This document shows positions 23,400-33,522 of a stretch of DNA of 64,000 bases, one piece after another. The DNA is from Macrocystis pyrifera. Taxonomy: Eukaryota; Sar; Phaeophyceae; Laminariales; Laminariaceae. Within the stretch, counting starts at the first letter, position 1; each line of letters opens with the position of its first letter. Under the pieces are notes generated by a model, which saw only the letters and a list, made by a program, of their open reading frames with translations, did no database searches and was not told the DNA's origin. The stretch covers positions 5,391,691-5,455,690 of the forward strand of contig JASSKH010000006.1 in the NCBI GenBank assembly GCA_031763025.1, in the 5' to 3' direction. Both the position numbers and the translations under genes were made by a program.

Positions 23400-23765
23400 T
23401 TTAGAGTGGGGGAAGGCCAGCCAAGTGGTCAAACCGCGGTCGTCTAACCTGTAGCATCTTTGTATACTAGTTGCCAAGTATACTAGTTAAAGTGCAGGGG
23501 TGCGTTCGGTCAAGCTGTCAAACCACGGTCTTCCGACCTGTACCATTTTCGTACACTAGATATACTACTAAAAGTGCAGAGGTGCGGTTAATCAAGCGGT
23601 CAAGCCGCGATCTTCCGACCTGTCGCATCTGTGTGTACTAGTTTCAGTGTGGGGGATGGTCCGTCAAGCCGTCAAACCGCGGTGTTCTGACCTGTAGCAT
23701 CTTTAGATAGTGGGTTTAGTGCAGACGTGCGGTCCGTCAAGCGGTCATACCGCGGCCTATTAGTG
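23400..23765 (+). repeat. Tandem array of about 70-100 bp units with CGGTCAAACCGCGGTC core
   Basis: About five units contain GTCAAGCGGTCAAACCGCGG, then TTCCGACCTGTAGCATCT and a TACTAGT-like segment, before GTGCAGxGGTGCGG. The core is near-palindromic. Isolated copies lie at about 22640-22735, near 23935 and, inverted, near 26930. Confidence 0.6.
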
Positions 23766-24216
23766 TTAGTACGGCGGGGGCATAGCAATACATACTAATA
23801 CATACTTAGTAATACGTAGTTTTACCTAGTAATCAGAGCCCGCAAAGGGTCCAAACACCATGTGTCCCTTTATGTTTACGCACGATGTTTGGTTCCGATT
23901 GCTAATTTTTCTTAGGGTTAGTGTACAGTAGGGGGGCCGTCAGTCAAGGGGCACAAACCCGCAGGTTTCCCATCAATAGCATACAGGGGGGAGGGCACGA
24001 TTCCGGAGAGCTCGATGTCACAGAAACGCCCATTCAAGCGACGCCAAATTGTTTGGGACGGACATGCTATTTACAAAACCTGTGCTACAGTAGTATAGTA
24101 TTCATTGCTGTTTAAGAGAAATTCCAGATTAACGAAATACCTGGTAACTATCACAGAGGTCCACAGTAATCAGAACCCACGATGGACCCAAAACACCGCA
24201 GTGCCCCTCTATGTTT
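23766..24216. other. No gene recognised
   Basis: AT-rich unique sequence with short frames only. The phrase CAAAC/GAACCCxCxxxGGxCC followed by ATGTTTACxCAC occurs twice (about 23840-23895 and 24170-24225), which suggests a further diverged repeat. Confidence 0.4.
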
Positions 24217-24341
24217 ACACACCATAGTAGGTTCTGACTACTCTGTTCACACACCATAGTAGGTCTGATTATTCTGTTTACACACCATACTAGGTGCTGA
24301 TTACTCTGTTTATACACCATGGTAGGTTATGATCACTCTGT
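24217..24341 (+). repeat. About 33 bp tandem repeat, four units
   Basis: Units contain ACACACCATAGTAGGTxCTG and ATTACTCTGTTT, repeated four times with a few changes. They lie just beyond the 3' end of the methyltransferase gene. Confidence 0.65.
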
Positions 24342-24386
24342 AATTCAGCAATTGGGATGGCGCACCCCTCTCTCAAGTCGCGGCCT

Positions 24387-25952
24387 TCATTGTATCAGAA
24401 TTTTCCAACCAAGCTAAGGGACAACAACAAAACACGTGTAAATCTGAGCGCGGGTGCGGATCGATGGTACATTCCCAAGCGAAAGCACAAGACAGAACTA
24501 CAAAGAAAAATAAAACGTAAGCAGATGGCACCGCAACGTACACACGCACGCACGCGGAATGATTGTTCACCTCCACGCCCATGAACCCCGGGTGCGAGAG
24601 GATTTCTTTCAGGTCCTTGCGCCCCATGCCATCGTCTCTGAAGGCGCTGAACATGACGTATTTACCGCCCGGGGCAAGCACGCGTGCAGCTTCCCCCAGG
24701 AACTCCCTAGATAATGGCAACGACAGTTGAGGGGGGGGGGGGGTGAATGGTGATCGGTCATGCTGGGAGGAACGGGGTTAGTGGTGGTCAGTCATCTGGC
24801 GGGGGTGGGAGAGGGTAACGAGGGTCGGTCATCCGGCTGAGAGGGGGTTCGTCATCCGCGGGGAGCGTGATGTGTCGGTCATCCGGGGGAAGAGCGAGAG
24901 GGCTGTGATGGTCGGTCATCGGGCGGGACAACGGGATAATGGTTGTTGGACACCCCAGCGGGGGGGAGGGGGGGGTCAACTCCCCCCCCCCCCCCCTATA
25001 TGCTTCTTCTCGAAAGGGGGGCTTGGTCAATGGTCAAATGGCAACTAGTAAAGTAAGCGGAAAATGAGTACGCCCCACCCCCGCCCCATATCATATACCT
25101 CGTATCTACACGAAGGTTGGGTTGGTGTCCGTTGGCGACGACGCTGTATAGCACGCCTCTGACTGTGTGAGCTCGACAGCCAGTGTACCGGTTTATTTTG
25201 TTGCGGTCACTACGGCTGGCGGTCGAGTTAGATCCTTTTTGCGCGGGAAGAACCTCAACTCCGCACAACGGGTATGATCGTGTCACGTAGTGTGGTATAT
25301 GGTAAAGCACCCACGACGCAGTTACACAGTGAGCTCATTGCTGTCTCTGGAAGTGGCCACACCAGAAAATAAATCAAAGCATTAACGCTGTCATCTATAT
25401 GCAAGAAAACCCGTCTGAAAAGCCGTTCTTGGTAGAATGCAGCTCAACCTTCGTGCGACTCGCCCAACACCTCACGGCGCTTTGTGTATATAGCCATACG
25501 ACTACGGCCATGCATGACAATGAGTATCCCCCCGCCGTTTTTGCTCCGCCTCGAAAGGGATACGTGGTCAATGGTCAAATGACTAAGGCAAGCACAACAT
25601 GAGTACGCCCCCCCCCTATTGGTAGTTTTGCTTGCGTGCTCCCTTGCCGCCGTCAGTCCATGACCAAGTTTGCATTATTTTTCCCCGACACCCCCGCCAA
25701 AACCACCACCGCCAAAACCACCACCACTGCCACCGCCAACACAAGCACCACCACAACCCCCGTCACAGAAATGATGTATCCCGCAGCACAGACACACGTG
25801 GACCCTCGTACCTGGCCGCCTCCATCCGCCCCTGAGCCACCTGCGTGACGCTGTCAAAGATCTCCTTGTCCACCGAGAGTTCAAAGCTTCCGTCTGGAAA
25901 CCCCGCGTCTCGTGCGTCCGAGCGAACGAACTCGCATTCCGGAAATCGCGAC
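24387..25952 (-). CDS. Class I SAM-dependent methyltransferase, three 3' exons (5' part not found)
   Basis: Three exons on the minus strand join with consistent phases. The first, 25952-25812 (after TTCAG, before GTACGAG), encodes FPECEFVRSDARDAGFPDGS and a DKEIFDS segment. The second, 24706-24571 (after ATCTAG, before GTGAAC), encodes REFLGEAARVLAPGGKYVMF and FSAFRDDGMGRKDL. The last, 24413-24387, adds LGWKILIQ and a stop. The acidic D-A-R-D and FPDGSF-xx-xxDK stretch, then RVLAPGGKYVMFS, is the pattern of motifs II-III and post-III in METTL13-type methyltransferases. Such enzymes transfer methyl groups to protein lysines or N termini. The exon with the glycine-rich SAM-binding motif is not visible upstream, so the gene may be truncated or have a far 5' exon. 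The substrate is unknown. The 1.1 kb intron holds two LINE tails and a minisatellite. Confidence 0.6.
24735..24960 (-). repeat. Intronic minisatellite with GGTCGGTCATC core
   Basis: About six degenerate units of 35-40 bp contain GGTCGGTCATCxGGxGGG. The array lies in the methyltransferase intron and follows a G-run at 24731-24743. Confidence 0.55.
25015..25087 (+). mobile_element. LINE 3' end with C-rich tail
   Basis: CTCGAAAGG, TTGGTCAATGGTCAAATG, then AATGAGTACG and a C-rich tail with two interruptions. This is the same terminal segment as at 3752-3837, but more diverged. It lies inside the methyltransferase intron. Confidence 0.65.
25505..25616 (+). mobile_element. LINE 3' end(s) with C tail, possibly two in tandem
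   Basis: A frame reads APPRKGYVVNGQMTKASTT and stops, followed by GTACG and nine C. This is the best preserved short copy of the LINE ORF end. Just upstream ATGACAATGAGTATC(6) looks like a second tail of the same kind. An inverted counterpart of that upstream segment lies at about 26352-26398. Confidence 0.65.
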
Positions 25953-26639
25953 CTGAACAATCATTGTGGAAACGTACACGCCAGCGCGGGTACTTTCGTT
26001 ACTATTTTGGGTAGGTTCGACAAAGTAGTTGACCCCTCAGACTACGTATAGTAACTGCCCGTCACAATATACTTTCTGGTGACTTTTCCAGGAGGCCGGG
26101 GTTAGAGTTAGGGTTGTTTAGCCTTTACAATTCACATGACAATAACTCGTCATTATGTACATGTTTTCGAGGAAATGTCTAGGCGGTAGGGTTAGGGTTA
26201 GGGTTAAAAACCAATGTCCAGCATATTGTATCCATCGTGTCTAACCTTGGCAGAGGTCTAAACAGCCCTCGAACGCAAACCAGAGCGGGGGGAAGGGGAA
26301 GAGAGTTGAGCGGGGAGGGCGGGGGGGGGCACGATCGTGGGGGGAAAGGGGGAGAGGGGGGGGGGGGAGTATACTCATTATCATGCATGGCCATAGTCGT
26401 ATGACCTTATATTACCATAGACCGCATCCCTATAATGTTGGGAAGGGGGGATGGGGGGGAGGTTGGGCGTGGCGAGAGGAGGACGGGTGCAAGGGTGGCG
26501 GTTGATGGGGGCATGAGGGGGGGAAAGCGATTGGGCGGGGTGGGTGGAGGGCGGGTGCAAGGGCGCCGGCTGAAGAGGTTGGTGTCAGACGTTCACACCC
26601 CCACGGGGGCAATACACGTACAAACTGTGTGGCTTCTTG
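25953..26639. other. No gene recognised; G-rich and inverted LINE-tail remnant
   Basis: The 5' flank of the visible methyltransferase exons lies here, without a recognisable upstream exon. G-rich stretches run from 26280 to 26370 and 26440 to 26580. At about 26352-26398 the minus strand shows the ATAATGAGTAT-plus-C-run ending seen at 25505-25533. Confidence 0.45.
26184..26206 (+). repeat. Short interstitial TTAGGG array
   Basis: GGTAGGGTTAGGGTTAGGG gives about three perfect TTAGGG units, with a weaker GTTAGAGTTAGGGTT at about 26101-26115. This agrees with a TTAGGG-type telomere repeat but is far too short to be a chromosome end. Confidence 0.6.
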
Positions 26640-26705
26640 AATACTACCACTACCACTACCATTAATACAGTACTAATACTACTGCTGCTGCTGCTACTAC
26701 TACTT

Positions 26706-26739
<34 letters not shown>

Positions 26740-26765
26740 TATTACTACTGCTACATATCATACTG
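26640..26765 (+). repeat. ACT/CTA trinucleotide microsatellite
   Basis: A nearly pure run of (ACT)n with CTG interruptions. The frames read poly-Leu or poly-Tyr and are not genes. Confidence 0.85.
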
Positions 26766-29700
26766 CTGCTAGTCTATACCACTAGGTGTGTGTCTGGCAC
26801 TATCTTTAGAACGGGGTACACCCTCAGCAACACAAACTGTACACTCCAACAGCACCGCGGCTGCCACGTATACCCCCACTACGGCAGTACAGCGATTCAC
26901 AGCAAATACCCCTCGTATGTAGGAGACCGCGGTTTGGCCCTTTGACTGACCACCCCCCCTACACTACACAAACGCTTGTACTGTATACCACGCATGAATG
27001 AAGGACTCGAAAAGTTTTTGATGGCCCTCGAAGAGATAGGCCTTGTACGGGCGTAGCATCTTGTGCACTGTTAACAGCATATTTAATATTTCGGCTAACG
27101 GAGCCCCTGTTGCGCCCAGAGAGACCGGTTTCCCATCTGCTATGGACTACCAGTGTACGGGTATTAATACGAGTAGCATTCATAAACCATTCACAGCGCA
27201 CCTCGCTGAAGTCCGTATTGACAAACGCGAAGCCGTGGTCTCTCTGAGAGACCGCGCCTAGCTTAGATGACCTGCAGCCAGGGTGGAAAATCCGAGGAGG
27301 CGGAGAATTTCTGCCTCCGCTGGGCCTTCCGTTGGCCCTTACCGATGACGGCGGACGGGACGGTCTCGCGTAGACGCGCAACACCTGCGCCAGGACCACC
27401 GCGTGAGCGGGCGTTCAGTCATGCGCAGGAACGAGGAACGTCCAGTACGTGTTTTAGACTACAGTGCCAAAAACAAAGTACTCTATTATACGCCCCCCGG
27501 CGCGCTACGGTTTTCGCACGCGTGAAAAGACGTCCCGGGACTGTTACGGTGTGGCCGTGTGACCAGAGCGTATTATGAAACAGGATTCCGACCTTTTCAC
27601 CTCGCGAGGAGAAAAAAACGAGAGACACACAAGACGAATATACCTGGCGGGGATCGGACATTACGTTGGAGCTGATATTTTACAAGGTTACAAGGTCCCC
27701 GTTCGGAATGGGGTTGACTCGACCTCCCGAGTGTGTCGCAAGTTGAAAGAGGGGAACGCTACCAGGCGTTATTGTGCATGTGTATGGCGGGATAGGCTCG
27801 ACGATGTGTGGTTGACGTACAAAATTGGGCGTGAAAACTTACTGCTGCTTCTGTAGTTTACATCTCCTCCAGGTGGTGAACAATGCACACACACAAACAC
27901 GAAAGCACCGTCGCTGCTCTGCCCCGGCAAATACACCATTCTTTGAGACCACTGGTATGCGTCCGTTTCGATTTCCAGGCAAGACAGGATTCATGGCATA
28001 CACACGCACACACGCAGAAGCGCGGTCCGTCCCCACTTCGTGTGGGACTGCTGTTGTACTGTGGCTGCCGCATTATACAAATGAGAGCCAGAAGGACAGT
28101 GGAGATGCAGCGGCAGAGTTTTTTATTTTATTTTATTTAATTTGAGGGGCTCGCATAGTCCTGGCGGGTTCTGGCTCGGGGGAAAACACATCCTGTAGTT
28201 GCTTGCTAGTTTTCATGACTTTGACGCCCCCCCAACGCGCCACGGCCGGGGCCCCAAACTTGGGCCGTGTGTACACGCGGGCCTCCTGCGTGCCTCGCGG
28301 CCGAGAGCACGAGAGACGACTCCCGACCGGAAAAGAAAAATACCGATGTGCAAAAAGAACCCTGTTAATATATAGAACTACTTATAGATATCTCACTCTC
28401 TGAGCGTGCTCGGTTGATATATCCCTGGCCTCTCAGAGCTCACACTCGGACAACGCCTCTTTCGAATGCTTGGCAGACCTTTCCAGCGGTTCCTTGTGTT
28501 CCCCATTTGTTTTGCACTTTAATTTTAATTTTAATTTTTCTTGTTTTGTTGCGTGTGCGTATGTGTACTCCGAGCACGGCACCGCGGGCGAGCCCAGCGA
28601 CGTCGTGGGTGTCAGCGGGTGCTGGCGGGTAGAGGGGAGATCGCAAGGAGTGCGATCGATGTTTTCGTGTCTAGGCGTCGCGTGTGCCTCGAGACACGAG
28701 GGCAGCATGAATGGGCTTTGTCTGGCCTCCATTTGTGGAATTGGATACAGTATCTACGAGTAAAATAAGGGTCGTTCGGGATAGCAAACTAAGATTCAAC
28801 CGGTGCATATTTTGGCGACCAAGCTGAAGTTCAGAGAGGGGGGTACGTGGTCTGAGCACCAATATCGTCGAGCTGGCGAACGAAGGCCACGGTGAGCACC
28901 GGACTTAACTCGAGGCGGGCGACGAGGCTCACTGTGGCAGAGAGGGAGGAAAGTTTTACCCGGACCGAATCGGTGGTGAGGTGGTCGCGAGAGGTGCGGG
29001 CGGCGTACAAGGCTGAGAGAGAAGCTCTGCTGTTCGAGTTTTTTTTTCTGAGCTGTGCAAGGTGTTTCAATAAGGCAGAAAAGTTTTACATAAGAGGGGA
29101 CAGAGTTTTTTTTTTTTCTTTTTGGGTTTCATGTTGATTGCTTTTGCGGTTGCTGCCGTGCCGGGCTGTGATTTTCCAAAATCTTACCCGGAATACACAT
29201 ATGCTATGTACAGAAAGTAATAGTGGACAGCAAGGTTGGGCGATTCGAGGACTCGACAGACTCGCGGTGCAAGCAACAAGTACGGTACGTACTGAGGTAC
29301 CAGTAGTAGGTAACAACCAGCTGGTAGCAACCAGCAACCAAGCTCGTAGAAGGCACACCTCACGCACGACAACATCCGGCGGCAGGTACCTCTTCATGTC
29401 ACCTACGTCCCCGGACAGGCCCCGTTGACGCCGGCCATGTCGTCGTTGGTTCGGTAGGGGCAGTGCAGCACCATTGCTGCAGCAGTCAGCAGTGCAGCAG
29501 CGCAGCAGCGAGCAGAGAGAGAAGTGTGTCGATCAGTACGCATGGTATATACGAAAAATGACAAGCATCGATCATACATGCCTGGGACAGCACACGGGGT
29601 AACGGGAAAGGTGCCGCTACTACTACTGATGTATGGTACTCTTTCTTGCGGTGCATAGTCGTAGTCACGGGTAAACTGCTGTTGCTGTTGTTGTTGTTGC

Positions 29701-32700
29701 TGTTGTCGGCAGGCCTCTGACACTTCGTACAGCCCACGAGACACTACCAGCAGCATGGCATAATAAATATGGTACGATATTTTGAATAATACTGCTGTAA
29801 CATGTTGCTGATGCGTACCATTCATAGCACGAAACTGTAAGGACATTTGAATATTCATATGGATGGTGAATTGTTTCCTATATGTCCGTCCAAAGAAGTG
29901 TACAAGGCCAAACCAAGCCGTGTGCATGTGCGCACCCACGCAACAAAATAGTATATGTCTCACCGATTGACAGAGAGAAAGGCGAATGCATCAACAAGGC
30001 GTAACATCCGTATAGTACCATTCCCGAAAAATCGGAGGCGGTACAATTCAATGCGGAAACTCTAGCTTTTTATCGTTTGTTCCTGAAGGTATGGGACGGT
30101 AATTTAAGCCCTTTGCGCTTCGGGTGTACCAGTATCATGTTTTAAGTCTAGGCGCTTTTTTGGTGCCACAATATAGATGGTTAGTACACGCATTATTGAA
30201 ACCTTGGCTGTTTGGGTTCGTTCACGGTTACACCGCGCTTGTTGCCTAGTACGTTTTTGTATGGTCAACTGAACCGTGATGGACGTAGAAATCTGGTATA
30301 CAACACCCGGCCACGTGTACCCATATAGCCAAACCACCCGACCGATTTAATGCGTACCCGGTATACCGGTACCAGAATGCCACAGGTGTTTACCGCGCTT
30401 TGAAACAAACTACCTGCTGCTACCGGCAAATAGATCGAGGGCGGTTTAATTGTTACCCGCCTGCATTCTTGGAATGTGTACACCACAAAGATCACGATCA
30501 ATTATTATTCCTGTCTACAACGAAGTGCTGACCAGGTGTGTACGTACGATAGATAGTACCACTGGGACATAACATAAAGTAGATCCTACCGGTATACCAG
30601 GTTGTTGCTACCAAGTATGCGCTAGGTACACGTACATATTTTACGAATACCGGTAGTATGCCACAGGTACACTACTCCAGTAGCACCAATACCCATGCTA
30701 GCCGTACGTAGTTGTATTGGAATGTTGCGCAAGAAGAGGTGTGCCATACGAGCGCCGTGGTCATCACGTGTGTACTAGGTCTTTGTGTGTGTATGTATGT
30801 GCATGTCTTTTTGCGCGACCAAGGTATGTATAAGCCATGCCGCACCGCACGGGACAAGCACTGCTACTACAGCAACTGTTCATCTACTTGTTGTCTGTAC
30901 CTCTTACCGTATCGCAATCTATTGCATGTGGCATGCCATCTTGCGCCCGGTTGTATGTCCCATGCGGGTTGCCATGACCTACAAGAAACAGTATCAATAT
31001 AGTACCCTCCATGTCTTGACTACTTGACCGGTGGGTGTGCAATCGTGCATGCCATACGGCACGTCGCACATGGTGAATCATGGGTCCTCGTCACGATCAC
31101 TCGACCCGTGGGTGTTCCATTTCGTCCACCCTGCGAGGTGAACCGCGGCATACTCTGTGAGTTTGCCCATGGGGCGTCCCATGGGCGGTGTCCATGTGTT
31201 GGTGAGACGTTGCTTGGCCCATGGTAAGCACCATGCCCGGTGCTTCCAACTACACTACAGTAGTAGTAGCAGTAGTATTAATTTTTTTATTTTATAAATT
31301 TTGAAATACGTCAGCTGTGAGTTCGACTGATTAAATAGTTGATACTCAATTTCGCAAGCTGCGTAATACGTGCTACAGTAGTACTGCTGTGTAGTAATAA
31401 TACGAGTACTACCACTGCTACCGGTTGTATACACTGTTATTATTATTGTAGTTTCACATACTAGACAGGTCCCATCCGGCCAAAACAGCACGATATATGA
31501 TACAACCACATACATACAGTGTGACAGTCCTGTCACCACTTTGTGACAGTCCTGTGGGCAGATATGATAAAAGCCGGCTCGATCTCATTGGTCGACATTT
31601 CTCTCCCCGGCCTAACCCAGATTCCCCTTCCAGGCAAAAGACGGTGTAATAGCCGTCAAACGTGGTTCAACGGCTTATCCAGTAAAACCCAAAGCGCCAC
31701 GGTTTAAATATGATGCGACCAAAGCGCCAAGGCTTAATTATGGTGGATTGAACCGTGCCGAGTCGAGCGATTGCGCTGTTCCACTCCCCCCCTCGATCAC
31801 TTATTCCTCGGACCCCATTTTCTGGTGTGCCTTGCTTTTCTTCCTCGCTTCACAACAAAACTTTCCACCTCGAACACCGCGCTCCTTTTCACCCTGCCGC
31901 AAGACTGGACAACCTGCTCACACTACCCACCGGCAGCACCGACGTTCGCTACTACTGCTACTCGTACTAAGGCACGTACTACAAGCACTACAGCAGTATA
32001 ACCCCGTCGGGAGCCAGGTAACGTCTATATCCTGCTGTACGTAGCGATATGAAAAAAAGTGTACTTCCTCAACGAGTCCGTATCAGTTGTGTCTTACAGA
32101 AGCATCGCTGCAGGAGTGAGTAGGATCGCGCACCGCCCGTGCGCACGACGCACTGTAATATACGACAGCCGCCCCTTGCAGCGCTTTGCAGCTGGGACAG
32201 GTGCGGGCACCAGATTTATCGATCACAAGCAGGAAGTAGTAGTATTGCGATACGACCTACCGTAATCGTTATGAGGATCTGTGGTGTTGTTCGCCGTGCT
32301 TCCCCTCCGTAGTATTGATAGTAGTACTGTTGTAGTATGGTAGCATATGCTGCTGGGTATGAGGTCTGTGTTGCCGTCGTGTTTTCCCTCTGTAGTATAC
32401 TCGAAGTACAACATTAGTTCTGTTGTGTACCCTCTGCATCCATTTACTCCGGAGTAATACGATACCTCGTATACAATACACTACTGTACCTGCCTGTGGC
32501 ATCACTCTCCACCTAATTTTAAGGACCTTTTAAATTGAATATTAATATACCATCGATCATTATATTTTGGGACACATTTGTAATAACAGGCAGAATACAA
32601 GTGCGACGACCGACCTTATTAATATGATAAGAGTACATGGGGTGGCTCTCTGCTCCTCTTTCTCTGTGTGTTGCAGGAATGCTCTTGCCAACCGACCATC

Positions 32701-33426
32701 GAAATCACACCGACACTACGACGAACTGCAAAAAGTCTTCCAAACGCATTCACCACTGCTACATACAGCAGTACTCCTCCCTCGCCTCGTTGTCATTCCT
32801 GCTACGTACTTATTTACTCCTTTCTGTGTGTACATTCATACGATATGATACCACAGGTTTATTACGAGCACGATCGCCATCGTCATAATCCCACAGGACG
32901 ACACAAGCAAACCTCTACGAACTGCAGTGAGTGGCCGGTGAAGTTCGAAGGACGGCAATATAAGGATCGAAGAGAAAGATATCATGTGCGTGTACGACCT
33001 GCCCCTCGGAAGCGACTGGGCCTACAACATCACCAAGTCCGAGTCGCCCAGCAACAACAACAACAAAAACAGCAGCACCAACATTGACAACAACAACATG
33101 GCCAACATCAGCAGCAACACCAAGGCCAACATCAGCAGCAACACCAAGGCAAACGACAAGGTGAGAGAGATTTAAAAGAGACCGCAAATTGATGACAGAT
33201 ACCCCGCGGCAGATACCGCGTCGTTCGTTCTGCGCATTCTTTTTTTTTCTTTGGCAATCATATTCAGCCGCCGGTGGTTATCACCCTTCGTATAGTCGAA
33301 AACCTTCTTGTTCTTCGGTAAGTTTCCTGTTTTCTTCCTGATTTTCTTGCACTCTTTCCTGATATTTTGCGCACCCCGGAAAAAAAAAAAAAGGTGAATC
33401 GTCATTTGTTTTTCGTTCGCTAGACA
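26766..33426. other. Long stretch without a recognised gene
   Basis: Many short frames are open but none shows a domain. An ATG frame at 27575-27856 (93 aa, basic, LCRK-rich) and one at 32984-33175 (63 aa, Asn-rich, ISSNTKAN twice, followed by an AAG/GTGAGA donor-like site) are the least implausible. The phrase TGTGACAGTCCTGT is repeated at about 31519 and 31542. ACCGGTATACC-like short palindromes cluster at 30270-30660. No RNA gene was recognised. Confidence 0.4.
32984..33175 (+). CDS. Asn-rich hypothetical open frame (63 aa)
   Basis: ATG start, MCVYDLPLGSDWAYNITK, then runs of Asn and a duplicated ANISSNTK. A good 5' splice-site match (AAG before GTGAGA) lies at about 33159, so it could be part of an exon. 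No family is recognised. Confidence 0.15.
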   Translation: MCVYDLPLGSDWAYNITKSESPSNNNNKNSSTNIDNNNMANISSNTKANISSNTKANDKVREI

Positions 33427-33514
<88 letters not shown>

Positions 33515-33522
33515 CGGGGGGG
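33427..33522 (-). repeat. 96 nt G/C homopolymer (LINE poly(C) tail)
   Basis: The plus strand is G from 33427 to 33522 except for C at 33463 and 33515. It directly abuts the end of the LINE coding sequence (minus strand ... ATGGTCAAATGACTAAGGC ... AACAAATACGG then C). In element orientation it is a poly(C) tail. Its length in the assembly may be inexact. Confidence 0.75.

Noticed and set aside
26637-26945. Poly-Leu membrane protein
   Set aside because: The Leu run is an ACT/CTA microsatellite read in one frame; nothing else supports a gene.
26959-27399. Protein-coding frame with FAFVNTDFSEVRCEWF
   Set aside because: It reads locally like protein but no family is recognised, the start is not an ATG and the opposite strand is equally open.
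28801-29060. Possible retroelement leader and gag remnant (TTTTGGCGACCAAGCTGAAG)
   Set aside because: It has a vague resemblance to a primer-binding region only; no LTR pair or coding domain was found around it.
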